Program-made: the position numbers and the translations under genes
Source of the DNA: DASWHR01 sp036398095
GTDB lineage: Bacteria > Actinomycetota > AC-67
Direction of reading: 5' to 3'
Assembly (NCBI GenBank): GCA_036398095.1
Contig: DASWHR010000049.1
Location: 1 to 64,000 of the forward strand
Length of the DNA: 64,000 nucleotides
The notes under the pieces: generated by a model
The model's database searches: none
Seen by the model: only the letters and a program-made list of their open reading frames with translations
What the model was told of the DNA's origin: nothing
In this document: piece by piece, positions 23,770-31,842 of the stretch
Position numbering within the stretch: position 1 is the first letter of the stretch
Layout of the letters: each line of letters begins with the position of its first letter

Positions 23770-24542
23770 CGGGCTCCGTCCTTGTCTCCGAATCGAGCGG
23801 CTTCGGCTTCGGTACGGTCGCCGGTGCGACCGTTGGATTCCGCTCGGACGCCTTCTGGGCGCACTTTCAGAGCGGCCGGCGCATCCACGATGCCCCTAGC
23901 CACCAGGATCTTTTCGAGGGCCTTGAGTCCGCGGAACTGCAGCGTACGGACCGTGCCCTCTTTCTTGTCCATCAGCTTGGCGACTTCGCCGACGCCCAAG
24001 CCGTGCAGGAAGCGAAGGGTGATCACTTCCTGCTGATCGGGACGCAGCTTCTTGATCGCCTTGTAGACCTCGACGTTGGTGAAGTTCTCCATCGCGGCGC
24101 TCTCGGCGGCTTTGCTGTCGCCGGTGCGCTCCTCGGGCATCTCGTCGCTGACCACTTCCAGCCGGGCCCGGGACGACTTCGCTTCGTCGAGCACCAGGTT
24201 GCGCGCGATGCGCATCAGCCAGGCGCCGAAGTCGGCGCCGGTCCAGGTGAAGGTCTCGATCTTGCGCAGCGCGCGAAGGAAGACCTCGGCGGTCATGTCC
24301 TCGGCTTGCGCTTTCGTGCCCACGCGGTAGTACAGGAACTTGTAGACGTTGGGCAGGTACATCCGGTAGAGCTGAGCGAACGCGCCTCGATCGCCTTCCT
24401 TGGCGCGTGCGACGAGCTGCTCGGCTTCCGGCGACGCCGGCGTCACCTGAACGGTGACCGACGATGCGGAAACGCTGACGGACAAGTCGCTTGCTTGCGG
24501 CGACTCCGTCTGCTGTGCGGTTAGAGCGTCGTTTTGACTCAT
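23766..24542 (-). CDS. ECF-type RNA polymerase sigma factor
   Basis: A 258-residue protein from ATG 24542. Region 2 is visible as FAQLYRMYLPNVYKFLYYRVG with AEDMTAEVFLRALRKIETF, and region 4 as LRPDQQEVITLRFLHGLGVGEVAKLMDKKEGTVRTLQFRGLKAL. There is an extra N-terminal stretch of about 50 residues rich in Ser/Val/Thr and a basic C-terminal tail. A start a few codons upstream (24569) is possible but has no better ribosome-binding site. It is the first gene of an operon with the DUF5667 protein. Confidence 0.92.
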   Translation of the reverse strand: MSQNDALTAQQTESPQASDLSVSVSASSVTVQVTPASPEAEQLVARAKEGDRGAFAQLYRMYLPNVYKFLYYRVGTKAQAEDMTAEVFLRALRKIETFTWTGADFGAWLMRIARNLVLDEAKSSRARLEVVSDEMPEERTGDSKAAESAAMENFTNVEVYKAIKKLRPDQQEVITLRFLHGLGVGEVAKLMDKKEGTVRTLQFRGLKALEKILVARGIVDAPAALKVRPEGVRAESNGRTGDRTEAEAARFGDKDGAR

Positions 24543-24701
24543 CCTCGGCCCCAGCCGTCTCTCCCTCAAGAGACAGCCCCTCCGTTGAGGAATCGTTCGC
24601 CGGGTAGACCCGGCTCACCTTCAACAACGACAGAGTTTGCAACCCGTTTCGGGGGGGCCGGAAAATTTCTTTTCGCGGCGAAAGAAAACGGTTCGTCCTG
24701 C

Positions 24702-25571
24702 TTATTTGCCCTGGTCTGAGCGCTTTTTCACGACGGCGAGTCCCAAAAATATTTCTCTGGACAATTGTGCTGCGACGATCGGAGACCGACCCGACGGGTC
24801 CCACGCCGGGCTGACTTCAACCAGGTCGACCCCGACGACGCGGAGCCCTTGCAGCGACAACAGCGACGCGCGCAGCTCCTTGTAGGAGCAGCCGCCCGGC
24901 TCGGGCGTCCCGGTTCCCGGAAGCTGGCCGGGGTCGAGCACGTCGAGGTCGCACGAGACGTAGACCGGCCGGCCCTGAAGCAGCGAGCGCACGGAAGGCG
25001 TGACCTCGACGTCGGCGGACCAGTGCGCCAGCATCTTGTCGGCGTCGGTGAACTCTTCTCGCGCGCCCGATCGGATGCCGAGCGCGACGGTGGTTCCGGC
25101 CATCGCCATGTGACGCGTGCCGCACGCGTGCGACAAGTCGGTGCCGTCGTAGGAGGCTCGCATGTCCATGTGCGCGTCGTAGACCAGATGCACCAGGTCC
25201 GGATAGACGCGTCGCGCGCCGCGAGTCGTGCCGATCGAGACGCTGTGGTCGCCGCCGATCGAGACCGCGAACTTGCCGGCGCGCAGATGCTTTTCCGTCG
25301 CGTCCGCGATGTCGTCGATCGCATCGGCGGGGTCCTTGCCGGCGAGTGGCAGGTCGCCGGCGTCGTGAATGCGGACGTCTTCGAGGTCGGCGCGCAGGAT
25401 CGGCGAGTAGGTCTCGATCGAGTCGGCGGCGATGCGAACCGCCGCGGGCGCGTCGCTCGCGCCCGCGCGCCAGGACACGCTGCCGTCCCAGGGGAGACCT
25501 TGGATCACCGCGACGGCCTCGTCCCACGAGGCGTCGGCAGCCAGGAACCGCATGCCGTCCGGCGCGCTCAT
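24702..25571 (-). CDS. speB: Agmatinase (ureohydrolase)
   Basis: Hydrolyses agmatine to putrescine and urea. The 289-residue protein has the binuclear manganese motifs of the arginase family: GGDHS, YDAHMDMR and SCDLDVLDP, and the family glutamate in DLVEVSP. Arginase is excluded mainly by context: it is the last gene of an operon that begins with arginine decarboxylase. Only four bases separate it from the speE stop. Confidence 0.9.
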   Translation of the reverse strand: MSAPDGMRFLAADASWDEAVAVIQGLPWDGSVSWRAGASDAPAAVRIAADSIETYSPILRADLEDVRIHDAGDLPLAGKDPADAIDDIADATEKHLRAGKFAVSIGGDHSVSIGTTRGARRVYPDLVHLVYDAHMDMRASYDGTDLSHACGTRHMAMAGTTVALGIRSGAREEFTDADKMLAHWSADVEVTPSVRSLLQGRPVYVSCDLDVLDPGQLPGTGTPEPGGCSYKELRASLLSLQGLRVVGVDLVEVSPAWDPSGRSPIVAAQLSREIFLGLAVVKKRSDQGK

Positions 25572-25575
25572 CGGA

Positions 25576-26448
25576 TCAAGCCTCCGGCAGGGGCACCGGG
25601 GGAAACACCGGCGACCCGGCCGCGACGGCGCCGAGGAACGCGGGGACGGCGAACGCGCCCGCCTGGATCTCGGGGGTCCAATAGCGAGGCTGCAGGCCGC
25701 GTTCGGCGGCGCGCTTTGCCGCGGTGTCGGCGTCGAGGTCGAGCCGCTCGCCCGCCACCATGTAGCCCCATAGGGTGCCCGGATAGGTCGGAACGGCGCC
25801 CAAATAAGGCTCCACCTGGGGGAACGCCTTCGCGGCGTTGCCGAGCGCCATCGCGATCTCGTCCGGGAAGTAGAGGGGCGAGCCGATCTGCGCCGACAGG
25901 GTGCCGCCCGGGTTCAGCCGCGCCCGGCACTGCGCGTAGAACTCCTCGGAAAACAGGACCACGCCGGGCCCGACGGGGTCCGAGGAGTCGACCACGATCG
26001 CGTCGAACGGCTCGGTGCCGTTCCGAACATACGCGGCGCCGTCGTCAAACAGCACCGTCGCCCGCGGATCGTCGAACGCGTCGCCGGCGATCGAGGGCAG
26101 GTGCCGGCGGCTCACGGCCGTGACCCGCTCGTCGATCTCGACCATGACGGCGTCGGTCACGGTGGGATGCTCGAGCACGCGGCGCAGCGTTCCGCCGTCG
26201 CCGCCGCCGATGATCAGCACCCGCCGCGGCTCGGCGCAGGCGATCATCGGGACGTGGACGAGCATCTCGTGATAGCAGAATTCGTCACGAGTCGTGGTCT
26301 GAACCAGGCCGTCGAGGACGAGCATCCGGCCGAACGTCGGATGCTCGTAAACGTCGATCTTCTGATACGCGGATTCTTCGGCGTGGAGCAGCGAGCCCTC
26401 GTAGGCCTGCTCCAGTCCGGGGGCAGGCGTTTCGTGGAAGCGCGTCAC
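25576..26448 (-). CDS. speE: Spermidine synthase (polyamine aminopropyltransferase)
   Basis: Transfers aminopropyl from decarboxylated SAM to putrescine. The 290-residue protein shows the N-terminal beta domain with YQKIDVYEHPTFGRMLVLDG, then DEFCYHEMLVHVP, the nucleotide-binding IIGGGDGGTLRRVL and the catalytic VVDSSDPVGP. The GTG at 26448 overlaps the speD stop (GTGA); the longer frame to 26637 lies inside speD. Typical length for the bacterial enzyme. Confidence 0.93.
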   Translation of the reverse strand: MTRFHETPAPGLEQAYEGSLLHAEESAYQKIDVYEHPTFGRMLVLDGLVQTTTRDEFCYHEMLVHVPMIACAEPRRVLIIGGGDGGTLRRVLEHPTVTDAVMVEIDERVTAVSRRHLPSIAGDAFDDPRATVLFDDGAAYVRNGTEPFDAIVVDSSDPVGPGVVLFSEEFYAQCRARLNPGGTLSAQIGSPLYFPDEIAMALGNAAKAFPQVEPYLGAVPTYPGTLWGYMVAGERLDLDADTAAKRAAERGLQPRYWTPEIQAGAFAVPAFLGAVAAGSPVFPPVPLPEA

Positions 26449-26795
26449 GCCGTCAGCCCGCGCTTGACTTCGACGACCTGGATCCGGCCCGGCGAGAAGT
26501 ACTTGCGCAGCACGTCGAAGCCCGCGTCGGCGTCCATGTCGTGGTTGCAGGTGAACATGTCCACGGCCGCGTAGCCGAATTCCGGCCAGGTGTGGATGGA
26601 CAAGTGAGATTCGGCGATGATCGCGATGCCCGAGCACGCTCCGTTGGGAAACGGAACGATCTTGATATCCAGAAGCGTGCCTCCGGAGACGCGCACCGCC
26701 TCGTTCAGAGCCTCTTCGATCACTGCCGGCTGGTCAAGATTGCTGGCTTCCCACAACTCGACGAGAAAATGCCGCCCGAGAGCGTTCATCGCCAT
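26445..26795 (-). CDS. speD: S-adenosylmethionine decarboxylase proenzyme
   Basis: Supplies decarboxylated SAM for spermidine synthesis. The 116-residue class 1b proenzyme self-cleaves between Glu62 and Ser63 in IIAESHLSIHTWPE to form the pyruvoyl group. His68 and Cys83 stand at the positions known from the Thermotoga enzyme. The ATG at 26795 has GGAGG six bases upstream and directly abuts the pdaD stop. Confidence 0.95.
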   Translation of the reverse strand: MAMNALGRHFLVELWEASNLDQPAVIEEALNEAVRVSGGTLLDIKIVPFPNGACSGIAIIAESHLSIHTWPEFGYAAVDMFTCNHDMDADAGFDVLRKYFSPGRIQVVEVKRGLTA

Positions 26796-27254
26796 TCACC
26801 CCCTCCAAAGAACCGCGGCCGCAACCGCGCTACCGATACGATCGACTCGATGCTCGGCCGTCGCGAAATGGAGCTCGTAGTCGCCGAAGCCGCGAACGGC
26901 CATGCCCTCGGCGACCATTTTGGTGACACGATCTTCGATCTGACCCGCCGTCCAGGGGCCGTGGGCCTCCATCAGGACGCCGCCGCGATCGGTCAGTCCG
27001 ACGCCGATGCACGAGGCGATCGCCTCCCCGGGCGTTTCGGACACCATCTTGGCGTAGACGGTGGGCGTCAGCGTTCCCGTCGGAATGTCGGGAAGCGGCG
27101 ACAGCGCGGCACCTTCGGGAAAGATGCTCGTCACTGCCATGAGGTTCAGGTGGCCGATACCGGCCTTGAGAAGCGCGTTGTCGAACGCCGTTAGCTCGGA
27201 GTCGCCTTCGGCGGCTCCCCAGACGAGACAGACCTTGGTGGGGCGCTCGTACAA
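26796..27254 (-). CDS. pdaD: Pyruvoyl-dependent arginine decarboxylase
   Basis: Converts arginine to agmatine. The 152-residue protein matches the archaeal/chlamydial-type pyruvoyl family. The self-cleavage site is probably between Thr42 and Ser43 in MAVTSIFPEGA. The N-terminal VCLVWGAAEGDSELTAFDNALLKAGIGHLNL and the later GLTDRGGVLMEAHG are family blocks, and Glu97 is a likely proton donor. The start is a TTG at 27254 behind AAGGGGAAGG. It is first in the operon pdaD-speD-speE-speB, so the operon can make spermidine from arginine and SAM. Confidence 0.88.
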   Translation of the reverse strand: MYERPTKVCLVWGAAEGDSELTAFDNALLKAGIGHLNLMAVTSIFPEGAALSPLPDIPTGTLTPTVYAKMVSETPGEAIASCIGVGLTDRGGVLMEAHGPWTAGQIEDRVTKMVAEGMAVRGFGDYELHFATAEHRVDRIGSAVAAAVLWRG

Positions 27255-27514
27255 TCCACCTTCCCCTTGAAATCACCCCGCTGGAACGGGCCGTGACAGA
27301 GTAGTAGCGCGGCCCCTCGTGCGCCGCGCTGCAAGAAGCCTTTATACGGCACGCACCCCCCCGGCGCAACTGGCTTGCCTCTGGTCCGAAATGACCGTTC
27401 CGTCCACCGCAGAAGCGGGGGCTCTCGGCGGCCGTAGGGCTATTCGGACAGATGACCCGCAGGAACTATCGTGAAAGCCCGGTCTTGCTCCGAGAATATC
27501 GGTACGGAATAGGA

Positions 27515-28870
27515 ATGGAGAGGACCATTTTGCCCGCCTCAGCTCCGGTGGCCGCCCTTCGGCGGGCCGCCGACGCGAAGACGCTCGCCATGGAGCGAAG
27601 CGTCTCGATCTTGCGCGCCGCGGTGGTCGGGGTGAACGTGGCGGTCTACCTGATGTTCATGCGAGGCCACACACCGCGGCCGGCGCTCGCCTGGACGATC
27701 ATCGGAGTGGCGGTCCCCTACGCGATCTGGTCGTTCTTCTTCCGGCCCTACGAGCGCTATCCCCTGCTCCGCTTCGGCGCAGCGACGATCGTGAGCGACA
27801 CCGTGCTGATCACGCTCTGGATCTTGGGAACCGGCGGTCCGGCCAGCGAGTTCTGGATCGTCTTCGCCGTTTCGGCGGTTTCGGTCGGCATGCGCTACGA
27901 CTTGGGCAAGACCATAGCCGTCGGAGCAGGCCAATCGGCCGTCTATCTATCGGTCATGCTCTGGGACGGCGGATTGCCGGGCTCCAGCGCGATTCTTCGG
28001 CCCTCCTACATCCTGATCGCCGCGATGGCCGCGGGATTCGTGGCCCGGCAGGAGCGCGCAACCCGCGAGGAACGCGTCCTCTTCGAGCAGATCGCGGGAG
28101 AGCACGCCGCGATGCTGGCCCGGGAGCGTCGCACCGTCGACGCGCTCCGCGAAGCTGATCAGATGAAGACGACGTTCATCTCGGCGGTGTCGCACGAAGT
28201 GCGCACGCCGCTGACGGCCGTGCTCGGCTTCGCCAAGACGCTGATGATCCGACGGGAATCGCTCGGACCGGACGAACAGGCCGAGATCATCCACCGGATC
28301 GTGGCGAGCGGCGAGCGTCTGGAGCGCATCCTGGTGGACCTGCTGGACCTGAACGCATTCAGCAACGGCATCGCGCAGCTTCATCGCGGGCCGACTCGCC
28401 TCACCGACGTGGTCGGCCGCGTCCTGGACGAGATCGAAACCCAGGGGCGGCCGATCATCGTGGATGTGCCGGCCCGGCTCTCCCCATCGCTGGACGCGCC
28501 CAAGGTCGAGCGGATCGTGTCGAATCTGATTCGCAACGCGATCAAGTACACACCGGAGGGCACGCCCATTCATGTCCGCGCCCGCCGGATGGCGACCGCG
28601 ACGCTGATCAGCGTCGAGGACCGCGGCGAGGGCATCCCCGACGCCTACAAAACCTCGATCTTCGACGTGTTTCAGCAAGGTCCCAGGCGCGTTGCGCACT
28701 CGCCGGGAACCGGCATCGGCTTGGCCTTGGTCGGCCGCCTCGCCGAGCTGCACGGCGGCCGCGCCTGGGTCGAGGACCGTCCCGGCGGCGGATCCGTCTT
28801 CTCTGTGATCCTGCCCGACGCGCCGCCGGCCGCGTCCCCGGAGCCCCAGCCCGACGCGGCCTCGTTCTAG
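27515..28870 (+). CDS. Membrane sensor histidine kinase
   Basis: ATG 27515 is preferred, with AGGA close upstream; ATG 27452 in the same frame would add 21 residues. The 451-residue protein has about five or six N-terminal membrane segments (30-185), a short coiled linker, HisKA with VSHEVRTPLT (histidine near base 28189), then HATPase motifs NLIRNAIKYT, VEDRGEGIP and GTGIGLALV. No extracellular sensor domain is visible, so it probably senses within or at the membrane. No regulator gene is adjacent. It converges on the hydrolase gene; the two stop codons share CTAG at 28867-28870. Confidence 0.9.
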   Translation: MERTILPASAPVAALRRAADAKTLAMERSVSILRAAVVGVNVAVYLMFMRGHTPRPALAWTIIGVAVPYAIWSFFFRPYERYPLLRFGAATIVSDTVLITLWILGTGGPASEFWIVFAVSAVSVGMRYDLGKTIAVGAGQSAVYLSVMLWDGGLPGSSAILRPSYILIAAMAAGFVARQERATREERVLFEQIAGEHAAMLARERRTVDALREADQMKTTFISAVSHEVRTPLTAVLGFAKTLMIRRESLGPDEQAEIIHRIVASGERLERILVDLLDLNAFSNGIAQLHRGPTRLTDVVGRVLDEIETQGRPIIVDVPARLSPSLDAPKVERIVSNLIRNAIKYTPEGTPIHVRARRMATATLISVEDRGEGIPDAYKTSIFDVFQQGPRRVAHSPGTGIGLALVGRLAELHGGRAWVEDRPGGGSVFSVILPDAPPAASPEPQPDAASF

Positions 28871-29871
28871 AGCGCTGCGGCGTCGTCGACGACGCGCTCC
28901 TGGTCGTGAACGCTCGGTTCGGTTCCCGCGGCGATCTGGTCGAGCATCGCGTGCAGGCGGTCGTGACCGATGCGGATCACTCGCTGCGTCGCGCTGGCTT
29001 CACTGCCGTGGCCCGCGAACGGGCTCCCCTGTGTCGCATAGCCGCTGATCGTCGTGCCGTTCTCACCGTCTCCTTTGCGGCCCACGGTGGTCATGTCGGC
29101 CGCGACGCCGTGCGCGCGCAGCAAGGCGACGATCTCACGTGACTGGTTGTAGGGAACGAGTCCGTCCTCGACGCCGTGCACGAGCACGACGCCCTTGATG
29201 CCGGAGGCTTCGATGTCGGCGACGCGCGTCACGATCGCACGGCGCAGATACTCGGCGGGAACGTCGGCGATCGTGCCGCCGGTCTCGGCTTCGATGTCGT
29301 CACGCGCGTTGCGCGCGAACTCGTTCACGTCGGCGAGCGCACTCGCGCCGGCGTAGGTCTCGATCACGTTGACGGCTCCTTCGATGTCGAACCAGACGTC
29401 AAAGAGCGGCGCGCCGTCGCGCATCGGCTTGTCGGCCACGGCCAGGCCGCTGGTGTTGGCGCCCATCGACACGCCGAACAGGATCGTCTCGCGGATCGTC
29501 GAGCCGCACAGGTCCAGGAAGTAATTCGCGGCCGCGATCATGTCGCGTGCGCCGGCGGTAACGTGCCAGCCGCGCCGGTGCGTCGAATACGAGTAGTCGG
29601 GCGTAACCGCGATCGCGCCGCGGGAGGCCGCATCCACCATGTGCTGCTCCCAACTCGGCGACTCGTGCGAGTAGCCGTGCGCGAACACGACCAGCGCGGT
29701 GGGTGCGGCGGCCGGGCGGACGTAGCCGCCGGTGCCGGCCCCGGCCTCGGCCGGGATCGCGGTCATGGTCCCGGTCGCATCGGTGCAGTCGGTTGCGGCG
29801 GCCGCCGGCGCGAGCCCGGCAGCGGGAAGGGCGGCCAGCGCAAGCGCGGCCGCGACAAAGCGAAGCTTCAT
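28867..29871 (-). CDS. Exported alpha/beta hydrolase
   Basis: A 334-residue protein from ATG 29871 with GGGAGGA upstream; the longer frame is rejected because the signal peptide begins here (MKLRFVAAALALAALPAAG). The mature enzyme has the hydrolase oxyanion-region VVFAHGYSH, the nucleophile elbow GVSMG, an aspartate in GVEDGLVPY and a histidine in IGHDRLH, giving a full Ser-Asp-His triad. It resembles secreted esterases or dipeptidyl-peptidase-like hydrolases; the substrate is unknown. Confidence 0.82.
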   Translation of the reverse strand: MKLRFVAAALALAALPAAGLAPAAAATDCTDATGTMTAIPAEAGAGTGGYVRPAAAPTALVVFAHGYSHESPSWEQHMVDAASRGAIAVTPDYSYSTHRRGWHVTAGARDMIAAANYFLDLCGSTIRETILFGVSMGANTSGLAVADKPMRDGAPLFDVWFDIEGAVNVIETYAGASALADVNEFARNARDDIEAETGGTIADVPAEYLRRAIVTRVADIEASGIKGVVLVHGVEDGLVPYNQSREIVALLRAHGVAADMTTVGRKGDGENGTTISGYATQGSPFAGHGSEASATQRVIRIGHDRLHAMLDQIAAGTEPSVHDQERVVDDAAAL

Positions 29872-29944
29872 AGCGAAATCCTCCCTGGATGACGGTGACA
29901 CGGAACAATTCGCCGCCGCGGGGCCGCGCCCCTGCCCTGACGGC

Positions 29945-30487
29945 TCACATCGCGTGGTGTACGACGCCCGTCGCGTTCGTTCCCCAGGCGGCGTAGAGGA
30001 ACATGGTGCCGGCTCCACCGGCGATCTGATGCGACGAGAGCGCGTTGACCAGGACATCCACCGCCGAGGTCGATTCGAAGGTCCATAGCCGTCTTGTCCG
30101 GGCCCGGAACGTCGGGTCCTCGCCCGTCAGGTCGAACTTGAAGTGGCCCATCTTCGGAAGGACGGCCTCGAACGCAATCGTGAAGCGGTTGCCGTCGCGA
30201 GTCAACGTCAGCGCGTCCCCGGCGTTCAGGATCGCGTACTCCGTCTCGAAGACGGGGGCCTCCGGGTACCCCCAGCTGCTGACGAGCACGTGAACGTCGT
30301 CACCAGCAACTGGGTCTTTCCAAGCCAATATGTCGTAGTCGTAGCCGCCGGCGTGCGTGACGATTTCCAGGAACTCGGTGTCCAGCAGCACCGCACCTCC
30401 GGGAGCGGCCGCGGAGCCGGGAGCCGGCACGGCGAGCGCCAGCACCGCGACCAGCACGGAAACAAAGCGAAGGAATCGCATGCCCAT
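29945..30487 (-). CDS. Exported protein, unknown
   Basis: A 180-residue protein beginning MGMRFLRFVSVLVAVLALAVPAPGSA, a clear signal peptide; ATG 30481 is an equally possible start. The mature part is beta-rich and contains no cysteine or known catalytic motif. It lies upstream of the hydrolase on the same strand, 73 bases away, and may be co-transcribed. No family recognised. Confidence 0.6.
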   Translation of the reverse strand: MGMRFLRFVSVLVAVLALAVPAPGSAAAPGGAVLLDTEFLEIVTHAGGYDYDILAWKDPVAGDDVHVLVSSWGYPEAPVFETEYAILNAGDALTLTRDGNRFTIAFEAVLPKMGHFKFDLTGEDPTFRARTRRLWTFESTSAVDVLVNALSSHQIAGGAGTMFLYAAWGTNATGVVHHAM

Positions 30488-30581
30488 TCAATTCGCTGCC
30501 CGGCCGAAACGCGCCTTCACCGGGCAAAGCCCGGAATTCGGTCGATTGAGGGGAACCGGCGGCGGGGAAAGCAGAATTGAC

Positions 30582-30614
30582 CATGTGCGGCACATGTGCC
30601 ATGCTCTGCACATG
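30582..30614 (+). promoter_or_regulatory. Probable vapBC operator
   Basis: CATGTGC and GCACATG form a perfect inverted repeat (30582-30588 and 30590-30596), overlapping the palindrome GCACATGTGC (30590-30599). A further GCACATG at 30608-30614 ends in the vapB start codon. Such repeats over the start are typical of autoregulated toxin-antitoxin operons bound by a ribbon-helix-helix antitoxin. Confidence 0.6.
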
Positions 30615-30851
30615 TCCAAGATGATTCAGGTGCGCAACGTTCCCGACCGGCTGCACCGCGAACTCACCAAGCGGGCCAAAGCACGTGGCCAAGCCTTGAC
30701 CGACTACATCCAAGACCTTCTCGAGCGCGAGGTGGCCAGACCGCCGGCGTCCGAGGTCTTCGATCGGATCGAGGCACGCACGCCGGTGAAACTGGATCGT
30801 CCGTCGTCAGAACTCATCCGCGAGGAGCGGCGGAAGCGGGAGGCCTCCTGA
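30612..30851 (+). CDS. VapB/FitA-type antitoxin
   Basis: A 79-residue protein (MSKMIQVRNVPDRLHRELTK) with an N-terminal ribbon-helix-helix DNA-binding fold (about 1-42) and a charged C-terminal tail (VFDRIEARTPVKLDRPSSEL) that would wrap the toxin. It overlaps the next gene by four bases. It probably neutralises the PIN toxin and represses its own promoter through the repeats over its start. Confidence 0.88.
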   Translation: MSKMIQVRNVPDRLHRELTKRAKARGQALTDYIQDLLEREVARPPASEVFDRIEARTPVKLDRPSSELIREERRKREAS

Positions 30852-31249
30852 GGCTCGTCGTCTCCGACGCATCGGCACTGCTCGACTACCTGCTGGGAAC
30901 CGGCGCAGCAAGCCGCGTTCGCGCAACCGTTCGGATTCCCGATGTCGATCTTCACGTTCCGGCGCTGTGCGATGTCGAGCTTGCCTCAGGGCTGCGCAGA
31001 GCGACGATCGGTCGAGCGCTCTCGGACCAGCGCGCGGGTGAGGCGCTCGAGGACTACCTGGATCTGCCTTTGACCAGGCACGGCCACACGTCGCTGATGG
31101 CGCGAATCTTCGAACTCCGGGACAACTTCTCGTCGTATGACGCGACATATGTCGCGCTGGCGGAATCGATCGGCGCCGAACTGCTGACCTCCGATGGCCG
31201 CCTAGCCCGAGCCGTCAAGACCCACACGACCGTCTCGATCATCGGGTGA
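30848..31249 (+). CDS. VapC-type PIN-domain toxin ribonuclease
   Basis: A 133-residue PIN domain with the acidic residues that bind metal: Asp in VVSDASALLDY, Glu in CDVELASGLRR, Asp in SSYDATYVALAE and Asp in LTSDGRLARA. No ATG, GTG or TTG stands at the right place. The only codon that gives the normal N-terminus is CTG at 30848, overlapping the antitoxin TGA (CTGA), with GGGAGG just upstream. A CTG start is rare, so the start is a reasoned guess. It is probably an intact toxin that cleaves tRNA or rRNA. Confidence 0.82.
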   Translation: MRLVVSDASALLDYLLGTGAASRVRATVRIPDVDLHVPALCDVELASGLRRATIGRALSDQRAGEALEDYLDLPLTRHGHTSLMARIFELRDNFSSYDATYVALAESIGAELLTSDGRLARAVKTHTTVSIIG

Positions 31250-31842
31250 TCACGCAGCGAATGTGAAGGGCAGACGGATCTCAACGCCGAAACGCTCCCG
31301 GACCTTAGTCACGTGCTCCTCAAAGAGCAGTTATCAAACCCCCATTCAGGGGTGAACCGGCTGCTCGAAGCACTTGATGAACCGAAGCGACCCAAGCGGT
31401 AAACCCCGCTATGACGAACAGTTGTTCGATTATTAGACCAGGGACTGGTCTATAGAAAGGGACTGGTCTATAGAAGAGGTGCCCTTAGCGTTAGAAGCAT
31501 CCGAACGGGACTGCGACGTCGAAGAAGACCTGCCGCTGACCAGCCGCAGCTTGCAGACCCCACGGCTGAACACATGTCTGCGCGGCTAGGCCGAAAACCT
31601 CCTGGAATCCATGGTCGAGTACCTGCGGTTCGCCTGACGTTGACTCCTACGGGCTGGTAAGGGCCCCCCTGAAGGCGGCCGCGAAATGTTGATTGGAAAA
31701 GCAGGAAGAAACAGTACGGAGCCGAATTCTGGAAGCGAGGAGTGCCTGCGGCAGGGCGCACGGCCCCCCTGATGTTGCCGGCGGTGCCTGACGCCGCCGG
31801 AACCGGACGGTCCCGACAAGCCGTCGGCGAAAGGGGCGTGTC
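31250..31842. other. Non-coding gap with short repeats, upstream of the surface-protein operon
   Basis: No convincing gene is seen in these 593 bases. They contain a tandem 18-bp repeat and a palindrome (listed separately). The final part, with GAAAGGGG just before 31843, is the ribosome-binding region of the surface-protein gene. Several short frames with arginine- or proline-rich products occur but lack any family trait. The base mix is uneven, suggesting a patchwork of inserted remnants. Confidence 0.5.
31435..31476. repeat. Tandem 18-bp repeat with an overlapping palindrome
   Basis: GGGACTGGTCTATAGAAA (31441-31458) is followed directly by a second copy with one change (31459-31476). The first copy overlaps the palindrome TAGACCAG-GGA-CTGGTCTA (31435-31453). 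Such an arrangement could be an operator or a recombination site. It lies about 370 bases before the surface-protein gene. Confidence 0.5.
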
